NCBI RefSeq assembly: GCF_964030895.1
Contig: NZ_OZ034986.1
Coordinates: 1,054,001 to 1,118,000, forward strand
Length of the DNA: 64,000 nucleotides
Reading direction: 5' to 3'
Source of the DNA: Spiroplasma endosymbiont of Nebria brevicollis
GTDB taxonomy: Bacteria; Bacillota_I; Bacilli_A; Mycoplasmatales; VBWQ01
Below the pieces are notes generated by a model. That model was given only the letters and a program-made list of their open reading frames with translations. It was not told where the DNA came from and ran no database searches. The translations under genes and the position numbers were made by a program. Below are positions 41,999 to 53,152 of the stretch, in pieces; position 1 is the stretch's first letter, and each line of letters opens with the position of its first letter.

Positions 41999-42496
41999 AT
42001 GGATAACATAGAAGAAGAAGAACAATTATTACCTACTAATTCAACTAGTTGTTTATCAACTAGTAGTGTAAAAAAGTATTTTCTTAATATGATGAGAAAG
42101 ACAAAATATGTACTATATATTGTTGGTACAGGATGTTTACTTTATGGAGGAGGGTCTGGTCTTAATGAACTCATTGAAAACGGATATGATAAAAACGAGA
42201 AAACTTCTGACAATGATTCTTACTTGGAATTTTTTCTAGTTGGGTTTGGAGCAATTACTATAGGTCAATCACTAAAACTCTTTGTTAAGTTTTGCGATAA
42301 TGGTAATAATATTGAAAATAGATTGGATCAACAACCAACACATGATTTACCACCAGCATATGAAGATATACAAGGGCATATATTAAAGATGCTAATAATG
42401 AGACCACACACACCTATCCTGCCTGTGAACTTAATGCTACTAAATGCTCATCCGTCGTCGTATCGCTTGCCTAATCAAACTTTACAAATACCTTAA
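41999..42496 (+). CDS. Membrane protein with PPAY motif
   Basis: A 165-aa protein with good AAGGAG site. Acidic Ser/Thr-rich start (MDNIEEEEQLLPTNS), two membrane segments (VLYIVGTGCLLYGGGSG; LEFFLVGFGAITIGQSL) and a C-terminal tail with THDLPPAYEDIQGH. PPxY is the ligand of WW domains of eukaryotic Nedd4-type ligases; whether it is used so here is unknown. General layout (polar start, membrane part, disordered tail) resembles the plectrovirus cargo proteins. The last 40 residues may be a frameshifted end. Confidence 0.55.
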   Translation: MDNIEEEEQLLPTNSTSCLSTSSVKKYFLNMMRKTKYVLYIVGTGCLLYGGGSGLNELIENGYDKNEKTSDNDSYLEFFLVGFGAITIGQSLKLFVKFCDNGNNIENRLDQQPTHDLPPAYEDIQGHILKMLIMRPHTPILPVNLMLLNAHPSSYRLPNQTLQIP

Positions 42497-42529
42497 TGTA
42501 TGTTGTTACTGACATTACTAGTATAACAA

Positions 42530-42600
42530 TCAATTAAAAACTCATTATTGATAGATAATAAATAAAAAATTATTATATAATACACTTATAGACTAAATAT
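42530..42600 (+). promoter_or_regulatory. Promoter-like repeat
   Basis: AAAAACTCATTATTGATAGA followed by TATAATAC; related copies at 34.6 kb (minus) and 36.98 kb (plus). Spacing between TTGATA and the -10 is longer than usual, so the exact promoter is unsure. Confidence 0.4.
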
Positions 42601-42606
42601 AATTTT

Positions 42607-42658
42607 TAACTCATTGTTTTATTTAAAGCAAATGGGTTTTTATTTTAAAAGGAGAAGC
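42607..42658 (+). promoter_or_regulatory. Cargo-type leader hairpin, third copy
   Basis: Nearly identical to the leader of plectrovirus A cargo gene: ACTCATT, T-rich loop, AAAGCAAATGGGT, T run and AAAGGAG. Confidence 0.6.
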
Positions 42659-42662
42659 GAAA

Positions 42663-43223
42663 ATGACAAATATTGAAGCAAAAGACATAAATAAAGAAGT
42701 TTTATCACTAATAGAATTATTTGAATATAATGATAAAATTATTACAATAATTAAAACAAATAATGAGTGTAAGTTATACTCTAAAGAACAAATAGAACTA
42801 ATGAAATGAAACATTGACGAACTACTATATAAATCTACTGAAGAAGAGTATCTAATTAAACTTTTAGAATGACAAGAACAATTAGAACCATTAGAAGAAC
42901 ATAAAAATTTGTTAACTAATGTTAACAAATTAGAATTGATCATAAATAAATTTTGATATAAATTTTATTGAAAATTTATAGAAACATCAGAAGGCAAATT
43001 ATTTATAAAATGAAAAAACGCATATTTAGATTGTTATAAAAAACATTTTTTAAAAAAGAAAAATTTAGAAAATATTAGATTAAAAGTATCTAAATTAGAT
43101 ACTAATAATAACAATGAATCAGAAGATAATAAATTTACAAAAACTGAAATAAATTCCATGGATTTAGAAAAACAGTTCTCAACAAATGCATATATTAAAC
43201 CAACAAGTTCATTAAAAATGTAA
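42663..43223 (+). CDS. Orphan plectrovirus-type cargo protein
   Basis: A 186-aa, Glu/Lys-rich, mostly helical protein (MTNIEAKDINKEVLSLIEL start; coiled coil about 35-140) with tail NAYIKPTSSLKM. Five TGA-Trp codons. The end echoes the GYKPNSPKM of the B cargo protein. Stands alone behind the cargo-type leader with no phage genes nearby; probably left behind by a lost plectrovirus or moved by recombination. Confidence 0.55.
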
Positions 43224-43285
43224 AATAAGGTGCCTAATAAGCACATAGCAAGACCAAATAAAAATTTATATGGTTTATTTTATTA

Positions 43286-44662
43286 CTATCAATTATAATG
43301 GAAGAAATTATTCATAAAACTATTAATAGTACTCTGACTAATTAGGCCATACGACTTATATTGTTCTAAAACAGTTAACGTATAATTATTATAATCAACG
43401 GCATAGTAATTATTTAATAAGTATAATAAGGCAACAAGTAAAAATACTGCACCCAATGCTACAGGGCTAAAAGCATAAAATACTGTCATCTTACGATTAT
43501 GATAACCAACAATGGAAGCAAATAATCACCCTAAAGCAAATGCCATCATTCAGTATAATAATGTTACTACTTGTTGGTCAAATCAAAACCAAAAGAATAG
43601 CATTAAGACAACAGTTATTGCAAAACGACTCATAATTGGTGTTTTAAATAATTTGTAATTTCAAATGAAAGGTAGCATGGCTCCTAATGAAATTCAAACA
43701 AACACTCAAAATCCAGACATTATGTTATATTGATCAACAACACTTTGTAAAATTCCTGTTACTATCATAGCACCAAATCAAATAATAATTGCTTTTCATC
43801 ATCCATAAAATCCTTCAACAAATCTTCCTACACGATAGAACATTAATAATGAGAAAATCAAATTAATAGGAACACTACCATTATCATTGCCCACAAATGG
43901 ATAAATTAACCACCTTCAATATTCATGAGCACCAAAAATTAAATTATGATAATTAGCACCAAAAATCAATTCTTGTAAATTAAAATTATTACTCAACCAA
44001 CCATCTTTGGTCTGATAAATGATTATTAAAAAAGCAAAATAAGTAATAATAGGAATAATAAATAAAAATCATGTTACAACTAAATTAGCATTGCTACATT
44101 TCTTTAAAGTATCACTTAAATAACGACGATTTTGAAAATTTACTTTTTTTCATTTTTCACTTAAGTTAGAACCGTTACCATCAGTATCTTTACTATCATC
44201 GCTATCTTCATCATTATTACTATCATTTTCATTATTACTAATTTCTGTTAAATCAACTTTAACTGATTTAACAATACTTGGATAAAATTTAGCGATTTCG
44301 TCTACTATTTTATCAGGAGTAGCGATAATTACATCAACAGCAGGTGACGCACGATTTTCATTTTCATTATCATCATTTAAAATAATCATTAAAAAGCGGA
44401 TTTCTTTAATACCATCTTTTTCTAATTGTTTATGTAACACTTCATAAACATCATCTTTAATTTTTAAATGTTGGGCATTAAAATTATTTTCTTTAATAAT
44501 TTTAATAATATGGTAAGTATTACTTTCTTTATTGGTTAAATAAACTTCGCCTTTAATGTAGGGTTTTAATTCCTTAGGAACATTAAATGGGAGATATCCT
44601 TGTTGAGTAATGAAATAATCAACTAATTGTAGGCCTAGAATATCTAAAATTTTCTCATCCAT
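43286..44662 (-). CDS. Rhomboid-like membrane protein
   Basis: A 458-aa protein: soluble N-terminal domain (1-150) with an acidic Asp/Ser/Asn linker (SNNENDSNNDEDSDD), then about seven helices. GANYHNLIFGAHEYWRWLIYP and GRFVEGFYGWWKAIIIWFGA follow the rhomboid pattern (GA...WR; GR.vE..yG). The serine site GxSG is not clear: only IMSGFW is seen, so it may be a protease-dead member. Start overlaps the stop of the pseudouridine synthase by 1 nt. Confidence 0.65.
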
Positions 44663-45648
44663 TATTTAACACTTTCCTTTCGTAATAATTGTAGTTTATT
44701 TTCAAAAAAATCAGGTAACTTACAATCAAAAGTCATCTCTTGTTTGGTAGTTGGGTGAATAAAAGAAATCTCTTTGGCATGTAAGTATTGTCCAATATTA
44801 ACACTTTCCACTTTAAATTTACTATATAAAGGATCATTAACAATGGGGTGACTAATTCATTCAAAGTGGACACGAATTTGGTGTGTTCTTCCTGTTTCTA
44901 GCTGGCATTGCACTAAAGTATAATTTTTAAATCTTTCAAGCACTCCAAAATGGGTTATTGCAACTTTACTATTTTGTTCATTAACCATCATTTTTAAACG
45001 ATTACTAGTACTTCTAGCAATTGGCGCTTTAATAGTTCCTGATCTACTTTTAATTGTACCATGAACTAAGGCAATATAAATTCGTTTAATTTCATGATTT
45101 TTCAATTGTTGAGCTAATTGATTATGACTAATATTATTTTTGGCAACGATTAATAAACCTGTTGTTTGTTTATCAATACGATGAACTATTCCTGGTCGTA
45201 AATTATTATCATTCGCATCAATTTTTGATTGAAATAAAAGTCCGTTGACTAATGTATTATCTCAGTTACCAACCCCAGGGTGGACAACTAAGTTATTTGG
45301 TTTGTTAATAACAATAACATCATCATCTTCATAAACAGTTTCAAAGGCAATTTCTGTTGCTTGCAAACTACTAGGTGCTGTAGCTTTAATGGTAATAGTA
45401 ATTTCATCATTAAGTTTTAATGATGTTTTAGCACCAAGCACAATTTTATCGTTAATTGTCACTTGTTCATTAGCAATTAAGGTTTGAATAAAACTTCGTG
45501 AATAATGGTATTGTTCTAAAACAGAAGTTAGATACTTGTCGAGTCTGATACTTGATGTTTCATGATATATTATTTTTATCACTTGCATGTCTTTTTTCGA
45601 TGCTGGTTGTGAATCCGTAGTTAGTGATGTCATTGCTTTGTTCTCCAT
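44662..45648 (-). CDS. RluD-family 23S rRNA pseudouridine synthase
   Basis: A 328-aa protein: S4 domain (RLDKYLTSVLEQYHYSRSFI, about 35-95) and catalytic domain with GIVHRIDKQTTGLLIVAK (catalytic Asp) and QLETGRTHQIRVHFE. The mature start is unsure: GGAG lies before an ATG at about 45633, while a Met at 45589 begins the conserved part. The N-terminus overlaps the end of lspA. Order ileS-lspA-rluD is common in Mollicutes and Firmicutes. Confidence 0.9.
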
Positions 45649-46174
45649 TTTTTTCTTGATAGTGATGAATTATTGGTTCAATAATTAGTTGTAAAATAAT
45701 AATGATAATGCCGATCGTAATAAACGTGTCAGCAGTATTAAAAATAGTATAGGGAGGAAATAGTTGTCATGATAAAAAATCGACAACACCGCCATTATGT
45801 AAAAAGCGATCAATTAGATTACCCAAAGTGCCAGCAATAATAAAACTTAGGCCTAGTGTTCTGGTTATTGATTTTGCAAATAACAATCAAATTATACCAG
45901 TAATACTAATTAAAAAAGCAAACGTTGTTAAAAAAATACGTTGATTTTGAAAGAAACTAAAAGCTGAACCATAATTAATAATATATTTGAAATTAATAAA
46001 TCCTGGTAAGAAACTATATTCTTGTCCTTGTTTCAGATTAGTTTGGACTGCGAGTTTAACCATTTGTTTAGTTACTACTAATGCAATAATAGTAACTAAA
46101 CAAATGATTTTGGTTAATCACTTTCAATCACGAGTTTTTAACTTATTTTTAATATTTGTTCAAGAGAATTCCAT
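45470..46174 (-). CDS. lspA: Lipoprotein signal peptidase
   Basis: An aspartic membrane peptidase that cleaves prolipoproteins. Four membrane helices, with YIINYGSAFSFF, IAGTLGNLIDRFLHNGGVVDF (first catalytic Asp) and FNTADTFITIG (second). Read with TGA as Trp the frame reaches 45470 (234 aa), about 60 residues longer than usual and overlapping the next gene by about 180 nt; without that TGA it would end near 45563. Basic N-terminal 45 residues precede the first helix. Confidence 0.9.
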
Positions 46175-46186
46175 AATTACTTCTTT

Positions 46187-48961
46187 CTATGAATTGTTAT
46201 TATTTAAGAATAACAATTCATAACAACGATTACAAACATCATCTTTAATTTCATCAACAATTAATCAACAACGGGGACATTTAGTACCTAATTTAGCACT
46301 AACAGCAATAGTTCAATCTTTAGTAACATTTGTTGGATGCACGATAAAGGTCACATCACTAACAATTAGCAGTTGTGCCATATCTTTAATCGGAATGGTT
46401 TTTAAAATACTATTTTTTTCGAGAAAAGAAATAGTAATCATAGCTTCTAAAGCACTTTTTACTACTTTATCTTTTTTAGCTTCTTCAATCGCTTTATTGA
46501 CATCATTTTTAAAAGCAATAAAGTATTCTCACTTATCAATTATTCGTGGTTTTAGTTTTCATTCTCAACTCGTAGGGAACGCTAAACTATGCAATGATTG
46601 ATTAGTAGTTGTTAGTTCTAAATTAAATAATGAATGGAAACTTTCTTCGGTTGTGTGTGGGAGAATAGGAGCTAAGATCCCCATTAATGTTTTTACTAGT
46701 AAAAACATTGTCGTTTGGACTTGTTTTCTTCTAATATCGTCTTTATGGTTAACATATAAAATATCTTTTGTAAAATCACAATAGAAAGCAGATAAATCAT
46801 TGGTAACAAAATTCAAGATTAATTGATAAATCGTATTAAATTCATAGTTTTGATAGTAACCATCAATTTTATTAACTAAAACATTTAATTTATTTAAAAT
46901 GAATTGATCAACTTCACTAAGGGTAACAATAAGTTCTTCAGGAATAGTATTATTAACTGTTTTAATATCTAAATCAAAACAGTTACCTAATAAAAAACGG
47001 AAGATATTTCTAATCTTACGGTAGTTTTCACTAACTTGTTTTAAAATTTCTGTTCCAATTCGTGTATCATCTTGAAAGTCAACACTAGCTACTCATAACC
47101 GTAAAATGTCAGCACCATTAGTTTCACAAATTGATTTTACACTAATAACATTACCAATTGATTTAGACATTTTATTACCTTTAGCATCGGTAACAAAACC
47201 GTGGGCTAATAAGTTTTTATAAGGACTGTGACCATGCGTAATAACACCTGTAATTAAACTAGAATTGAATCAACCACGAAATTGGTCGTTTCCTTCCAAG
47301 TATAAATCAACTGGCCATGGTAATTTGTGATTTTTAATAACAGCTAAATGTGAAACCCCACTATCATATCAGACGTCCATAATATCTTGTTCTTTATAAA
47401 AAATACCATTGGGGCTAGCTTTATGTTTATATCTCGGTGGTAACAAGTCTTTAACATCTTTTTCAAATCAAATATTTGAACCATGAGTAGCAAATAATGT
47501 TGCAACATGATTAATCAGTTTACAATCCATAATTGGTTGCTTATTTTCACTGTAGAAAATAGGAATTGGTAAACCCCAAGCACGTTGACGGGAAATACAT
47601 CAATCAAAGCGATTATTAGTCATTAAGAGCATGCGTTTTTTAGCCCATTCTGGTAAGAAATTAACACTATTAATATTTTTGGTAAGCAGTGGTTTAATTT
47701 TTTCAATCGCAATAAATCATTGTAAAGTAGCACGATAAATAACTGGTTTTTTAGTTCTTCAGTCGTGGGGATATTGATGTTTATATCATTTCATGCCGAT
47801 TAATGAACCATTATCTTTTAATCTCGTAACGACAATTTTATTAGCATCATCATAAAATTTACCCTCAATTTCAGGGTCATTAATCTCACTAGTAAAGTAT
47901 CCTTGGTCATTAATCGGACATAGAATTTTAATATTATGTTTTTTTCCTAAATCAAAATCTTCCTCACCAAAACTAGGAGCAATATGAACAACTCCAGAAC
48001 CATCACTAGTCGTTACATGTGACCCATGAACAACTGGGGTTTTACCACCATATAGTGGATGTGATGCTGTTAGCCCAACTAATTGGTTACCAACAATGGT
48101 TTTGACAATTTCAAAGTTAGTAATATTATTAGTTATGGTAAAATTTGTTATCAAATCTTGAGCAATAATATATTGATGATTATTAAATTTTAAGATTGTA
48201 TATGTAACTTCTTCATTAACTGCTAGCATTTGATTTGCAGGAATAGTTCATGGGGTTGTTGTTCAAATTACTAGTGATGTGGGTAAGGTAAATTGTTTTT
48301 TATCATCATTTAATAAAAAAGCAACATAGATAGCAGCACTAGTTTTTGTTAAATATTCGATTTCAGCTTCTGCTAAGGCACTCTCACTAGAAGGTGATCA
48401 ATACACAGGGTATAAATTACGGTATACTAAATTCTTTTCCACCATGGTCGCAAAAACTTTAATTTGTTGGGCTTCATAATTTTTATCATAAGTTACATAA
48501 TAGTTTTGAAAATCAGTTAGTAAACCTAATGTTTTAAATTGACTAATTTGATTAGCAACTTGGATTTGGGCATAATTTTGACATTGTTTTCGAAAATCAC
48601 TAACAGTAGTAGTTTTACGGTTAATTCCAGAATTAGTAACTGCTGTTTCAATGGGTAATCCATGGGTATCTCAACCAGGAATGTAGGGAGCATAATAGTT
48701 ATTACTATTGTAATAGCGAACAATAAAATCTTTTAAGATTTTATTTAAAGCATGACCTAAATGTAAATCGCCATTAGCATATGGTGGTCCATCGTGTAAA
48801 ATAAAAGTTTTACCAAAAGATTTATTTTTAGTAATTAGGTTTTGATAAATGTTTTGTTCTTGTCAAAACTTTTGGAATAGTGGTTCTTTTTCTATTAAGT
48901 TAGCACGCATTTCAAAGTTGGTCTGGGGCATTAACAAGGTATCTTTATAATTTTTAGTCAT
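46187..48961 (-). CDS. ileS: Isoleucyl-tRNA synthetase
   Basis: A 924-aa class I synthetase: HIGH-type [16 protein letters not shown] near residue 58, editing domain ([26 protein letters not shown]), KMSKS loop [10 protein letters not shown] near 597 and a C-terminal zinc ribbon CPRCW with CNRCYELL. Full length for the bacterial type. Charges tRNA-Ile. The stop is 13 nt before lspA, indicating one operon. AAAGGAG ribosome site. Confidence 0.97.
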
Positions 48962-49486
48962 CTATTATTCTCCTTTGAAATAACTAGTTATTATTTTATT
49001 TGCTATCAACATTAAGTTTGCTGATTATATATATTATTTATAATGCTAATTATACTAATAATTTGTTGTAGTTAATATAATATTTGCTTATAAACTTATA
49101 ATAATTTCCATTTTTTGATAATTGTTGATTATTACATAATATTACAACAATTGTATTGTAATGATTTGCTTGCTTTTATTTTCACAATTATTGGTATAAG
49201 TATTTATAGTGTACACATATCAGAGTAAAAGGGGAATTAATTAAAAACCCTGTTCTATTAAGATATAATATATCCATAAATCATACCCTAATGAATCATT
49301 ACATTATTTGTTTTTTTGAGCACAAAATAGTTATAAGGAATTAGAATATGATTTTTAATTTTTATTTATTAAACTTAACTAGCTTATAGCATTTAATAAT
49401 AGCAAAAACTAGAAAATAGAAAGGATATTATATATGAAGAAAATTGAGTATAATTAGTTTTATGCAAGGGAGTATAGCCCTCGAGT
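48962..49486. other. AT-rich intergenic with short leader ORF
   Basis: Probable promoter region of ileS. Near the right end a good GAAAGGA site precedes an 8-codon frame (MKKIEYN) that stops before two hairpins, which could be a leader peptide or the 5' end of a lost gene. Otherwise nothing recognised. Confidence 0.3.
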
Positions 49487-49489
49487 TCT

Positions 49490-49518
49490 CCTAATCAGAA
49501 ATGATTAGGTGTTTTTTT
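49490..49518 (+). terminator. Hairpin terminator
   Basis: CCTAATCA gaaa TGATTAGG followed by a run of eight T. Confidence 0.7.
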
Positions 49519-49639
49519 ATTTCCTGAATTGTAAGTATTAGTGCGACCCGAAAGTCGTAATTTTGTAAGGGTTCAATTCCCTTTTCTCTAGACATCAGAA
49601 ATAATGCATGTCTCACATTTTAAAGATTGGCAACCTTTA

Positions 49640-49972
49640 GGATGCAAGCATGGGACAAAAAAACCAAGAATTTCGCGATGACCATCTTGATTAATGCCTA
49701 AAGCAACAAATATTGCTTTTGAAGTGACTTTTATGTGTCTACTTTATTATAGGTGTTCAAACATGTACCCCATCGATCATAATAAAAGGAGAAGAATTTG
49801 CACTTAAATTACGATTTTTTCATTCATTGATGGGTCCATCTAATTCTTTGCAAATATTAGAAACCGTTGATTTGGAAAAACTTAATCCACATAATTTTTC
49901 AGTGATTACTTCTACTTTTCTAGTAGCAACACCTTGAACTACCATTTCCATCATGATAGCTAATAAAGTTTT
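49640..49972 (-). pseudogene. IS256-type (Mutator) transposase fragment
   Basis: Frame pieces read GVATRKVEVITEKLCGLSFS, TVSNICKELDGPINEW, FIMIDGVHVW and, in another frame, AIFVALGINQDGHREILGFF, the central region of IS256-family transposases with the first catalytic Asp (IDG). Both ends are missing and a stop/frameshift lies after GVHVWTPIIK. Confidence 0.7.
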
Positions 49973-50141
49973 TTTCTAACAAACTAATTATATTGGATAT
50001 AAGAGAGTATATGACTCATTTTTTTATTATTTTTTAAATTTACACAAGATTTTGGACTTAACCAAAAATTTATCTTTGCTGCACGTATATTGTTACAAAA
50101 TTTACATAAACAGTATGTATTACAAGCACCAAATTCAAGAG

Positions 50142-50176
50142 GAGCTGTATGACAAGGAAACTGTCAAGTACGGTTT
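50142..50176 (+). ncRNA. Group II intron domain V
   Basis: GAGCTGTAT pairs with GTACGGTTT over nine pairs (with G-U), then a bulge and an inner GACA/TGTC stem with a GGAAAC-type loop. This fits the 34-nt catalytic domain V consensus. Confidence 0.6.
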
Positions 50177-50495
50177 TGAAGTCAAGGGGAAAAGGGTGAC
50201 TTTTTCCTCTTAGATTAACATATTCATCAGTTTTATTCATTAAATTGTTCTATTCTAACTCTAAGTATTATTCTTGACAAGCATATTATAAACCAGAAAA
50301 ATGAAAACATTAAGTAAAATTTAATAATAAGTACTTGTCTGTCCTGAGCAAACCTTAGGTTAAAACATAATCATAAGATAACGACACAAAACTAGGAATA
50401 AACTGTTAATTTTCTGATTTATTTGGAGTTTCTAATAATAAATTTTTATTATTAGTAATATTATATTTAGAAAGTGAGGAAGAATGATATGAAAG

Positions 50496-52077
50496 ATGGC
50501 AATGATAGTAAAAAAAATAAGTTTAAAAGAATTTGTATGAATGGGTTTTAACTATACAGTTGGAATCGGATTTATTGGTAATTTTGCCTTACTTGCCAAT
50601 ATTGGCAAAATTAATTCCATTGGTGCCAATGTCATTTGAGTCTTTTTAATTGAAGGTTTTGTTGTTGGAATTTGTGCGTGAGCATTTGCTAAAATGGCTA
50701 AAATTCATAACTCTGATAATAATGAATGGTGCAGCATATATTTATGTTCGCAGTAGTTTTGGACGGTTTTGAGGCTGAATGGTAGCCTTTATGCAATATA
50801 TATCATTACCATTCGTTATTACCTTACAAATCTTAATGTTAATTCGTGGTACCTTTTCTCCTGAATTTGCTAGTGAAGCATGATCATGATATAGTATTCA
50901 TTGAGGTGCCTTTAGTGACTTATACTTAGATTTATTAGGAGTCTTATTAATCTATTTATTAGCATCTTCTACTTTTTTTTGAGGGATTAAGGTATATAAA
51001 AAAGTAACTAATATTTCAGGAATTGTAAAATGATTTACTGCTGGTTTTTTAGTAGTTGCTGGAATTAGTTTGGCTCTTAGTCAAGGTAGTACTAATTGAC
51101 ATTACTGAGTAAATAATAGTACTTTAAACTTTAATGGATTTATGAATTCCTTTATTTCATGTTTCTTTTTCTTTGCTGGCTTTGAATTATTTGCCACAGC
51201 AGGTAAAAATATTAATAATCCTGAAAAGAATATTGGCAAAAGGATTACGTTAATTGTGCTCATTTGTACTATTTTTTATATTGTTATTTCTGTTATTTTC
51301 TTTGCAGTTTACAGCCAATTCCAACAAAATATGAATATGGGTTCATGATTATCATTTAATAATAAAATCATTTTATATGGTGGACCTATTATCATGATTA
51401 TTAGTGGTTTAGCATTAAAGATTAATTTAGGAATGCAAAATTCTTTATATGGAGGTACAGTCTTACAACCATTATCAAAAGAGGGATATATTTCTGATAA
51501 ACTATTTATTTTAAATAAAGATGGATTACCAATGAAAGCAATTTTATTAAATTTATGGATCACTGTAATTATGATTTTTTGTTGACTAATAATTCCTGAT
51601 TTAATTAAAGGATTTTGATTAACGAACCACCCTGGTAAAACTTATCATTCAGCGCTTGATGTTTCATCATTAACTAGTGCTTCTAGTGTCATTACAACTT
51701 TTATTTATATGATGGTGGTTTTAACTACTTTAAAATTAACCTTTATTAGAAAGTTAAAATTAAAAGTTTGGGAATTGCTGTTATTTATTATGGTTTTCTT
51801 TTTCTTAGGTTTAATTTTATTTTGACATTATTATAGTTTAATTCGTGATACAGTTGCACAATTAAGAACCAATCCTGATGATACAAGTCCGTTAGTAGGA
51901 ATGATTGTTGAGTTTGTCTTTATTATTGCTACTATAACTTTTGCTTTATTGTGATACAAGTTTTACTATTTACCAAAATATGAAAAACGTTTAGTTAATA
52001 AACCACATATTCAAGAGCGTTTAAACCAAGACTTTGTGCTTAATATCGAACATTTAGTAACCTTTAACCAAGAATAA
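50496..52077 (+). pseudogene. Amino acid permease (APC type), frameshifted
   Basis: About 527 codons in two frames. The first part (MAMIVKKISLKEFVWMGFNYTVGIGFIGN) has the first APC helix with its Gly-rich break; the shift is near 50730 at HNSDNN/GAAYIYVRSSFG. The second part has ten further helices, including FFAGFELFATAGKNINNPEK (conserved APC motif). A single base difference near AATAATGAATGG restores the frame, so a sequence error cannot be excluded. It would import an amino acid. Confidence 0.75.
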
Positions 52078-52084
52078 TAGTTGA

Positions 52085-52122
52085 AAAAACGTAAATATCT
52101 AGTTAAAAATATTTACGTTTTT
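52085..52122. terminator. Bidirectional terminator
   Basis: AAAACGTAAATAT pairs with ATATTTACGTTTT; between the permease and greA. Confidence 0.7.
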
Positions 52123-52177
52123 AAATTCAATTTTGTATGTTTCGAGACTAATGTATGATCAGATAGAATAATCAAAC

Positions 52178-52699
52178 TTAACCTTGGTTTTCTACTTTTA
52201 AAATTTTTACTTTATAAGACTCTTTAATGCCTTTAACATCAACAATTTCTCCTGCTGTAGCATTCATAATTGAACTTGCTAATGGACACTCATTAGAAAT
52301 TCAACCTTCAAATGGATTACTTTCGATACTTCCAACGATTTTAAACTTTTGTTGCGTTTCTTCAATGGGATTACCATCTTTAACTTTAACAAAATTTACT
52401 CAACTACCAACACGAACAGCTTTTACGTTAGTGTTTTTACGGTTATGTTGATCTTCAAGAATAACAGCATTATTAATAATAGCTTCTAATTCTTGGATTC
52501 TTGCTTCATTTTTAGCTTGTTCTTCACGAGCACTAGTATAATCAGCATTTTCAGATAAGTCACCATCGGCTCTGGCTGCTTTTAGACGTTCCTTAATTGA
52601 TTCACGTTCTACTTCAACAATCTTTTTTAGTTCGGCTTTAATTTTTTCTAATCCTTGTTCAGTAACAATGATTTGTTTATTTTTGTTTATTTCACTCAT
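52178..52699 (-). CDS. greA: Transcription elongation factor GreA
   Basis: A 173-aa factor: N-terminal coiled coil with RADGDLSENADYTSAREEQA, whose acidic tip enters the RNA polymerase secondary channel to rescue stalled complexes by RNA cleavage, and a C-terminal FKBP-like domain (NPFEGWISNECPLASSIMNA). The chosen ATG follows GGAGG by 7 nt; an upstream ATG overlaps that ribosome site. The C-terminus is about 12 residues longer than usual. Confidence 0.95.
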
Positions 52700-52768
52700 A
52701 AAATATTCCTCCATTAATTATTAATAAGATAGTATGATAACAACGTAATTAATTATATCATAAGGGAA

Positions 52769-53152
52769 TTATTTGATTAATTTTTCTTCAAGTAAGACAT
52801 CATGAATAGCTTTTTTGACAGTTTCAGAGTCATCACTAGTAATAATGAACGCCATTTTATTAAGGTGTTTAACACCTAATCCAAGTAAACTAAGTACTGA
52901 TTTAGCGTTACCTTCAACTTCATTACTTAGTTCTTTACCACTAACGGGTTTACCATTTGTATCAGTTCCTGTAAGTTTACCATCTTTAACAGTAATATTT
53001 TTACCAACATCAGCGTTATCATTTAATTTTACAGCTTTTACTGTAGTTTCTTTAAAAGCAGCAAGTTTACCAGTAATTTTTGATACTGGTCGTGCGTGTA
53101 AACCAATTTTTGCTTCGTCAATAATTTGTACCGCATATATAGTAGAATTCAT
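52769..53152 (-). CDS. Enlarged HPr-like phosphocarrier protein
   Basis: A 127-aa protein with the HPr start GLHARPVSK (phosphorylatable His) near residue 18 and the central helix NAKSVLSLLGLGV with the regulatory Ser. Between them an extra stretch of about 30 residues (VKDGKLTGTDTNGKPVSG) is inserted, so it is 40 residues longer than normal HPr. It may be a divergent HPr or a regulator; a standard ptsH may exist elsewhere. Ribosome site GGAGG. Confidence 0.75.
   Translation of the reverse strand: MNSTIYAVQIIDEAKIGLHARPVSKITGKLAAFKETTVKAVKLNDNADVGKNITVKDGKLTGTDTNGKPVSGKELSNEVEGNAKSVLSLLGLGVKHLNKMAFIITSDDSETVKKAIHDVLLEEKLIK

Larger units (their letters stand above)
49541..50210 (+). mobile_element. 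Group II intron remnant
   Basis: GTGCGACCCGAAAG at 49541 resembles the GUGYG 5' end of group II introns, and a domain V-like hairpin lies at 50142-50176, followed by a possible domain VI (to about 50205). Most of domain I-IV and any reverse transcriptase are missing, and an IS256-type fragment lies between. The 5' end assignment is weak, the domain V good. Confidence 0.45.

Noticed and set aside
42623..43246. Minus-strand frames opposite the orphan cargo gene
   Set aside because: Sense strand has leader, AAAGGAG and a continuous frame with TGA as Trp; antisense frames lack these.
49585..49615. tRNA-like T-arm (AAGGGTTCAATTCCCTT)
   Set aside because: No matching acceptor 5' strand, D-arm or anticodon arm of proper size; better explained as a hairpin within the intron remnant.
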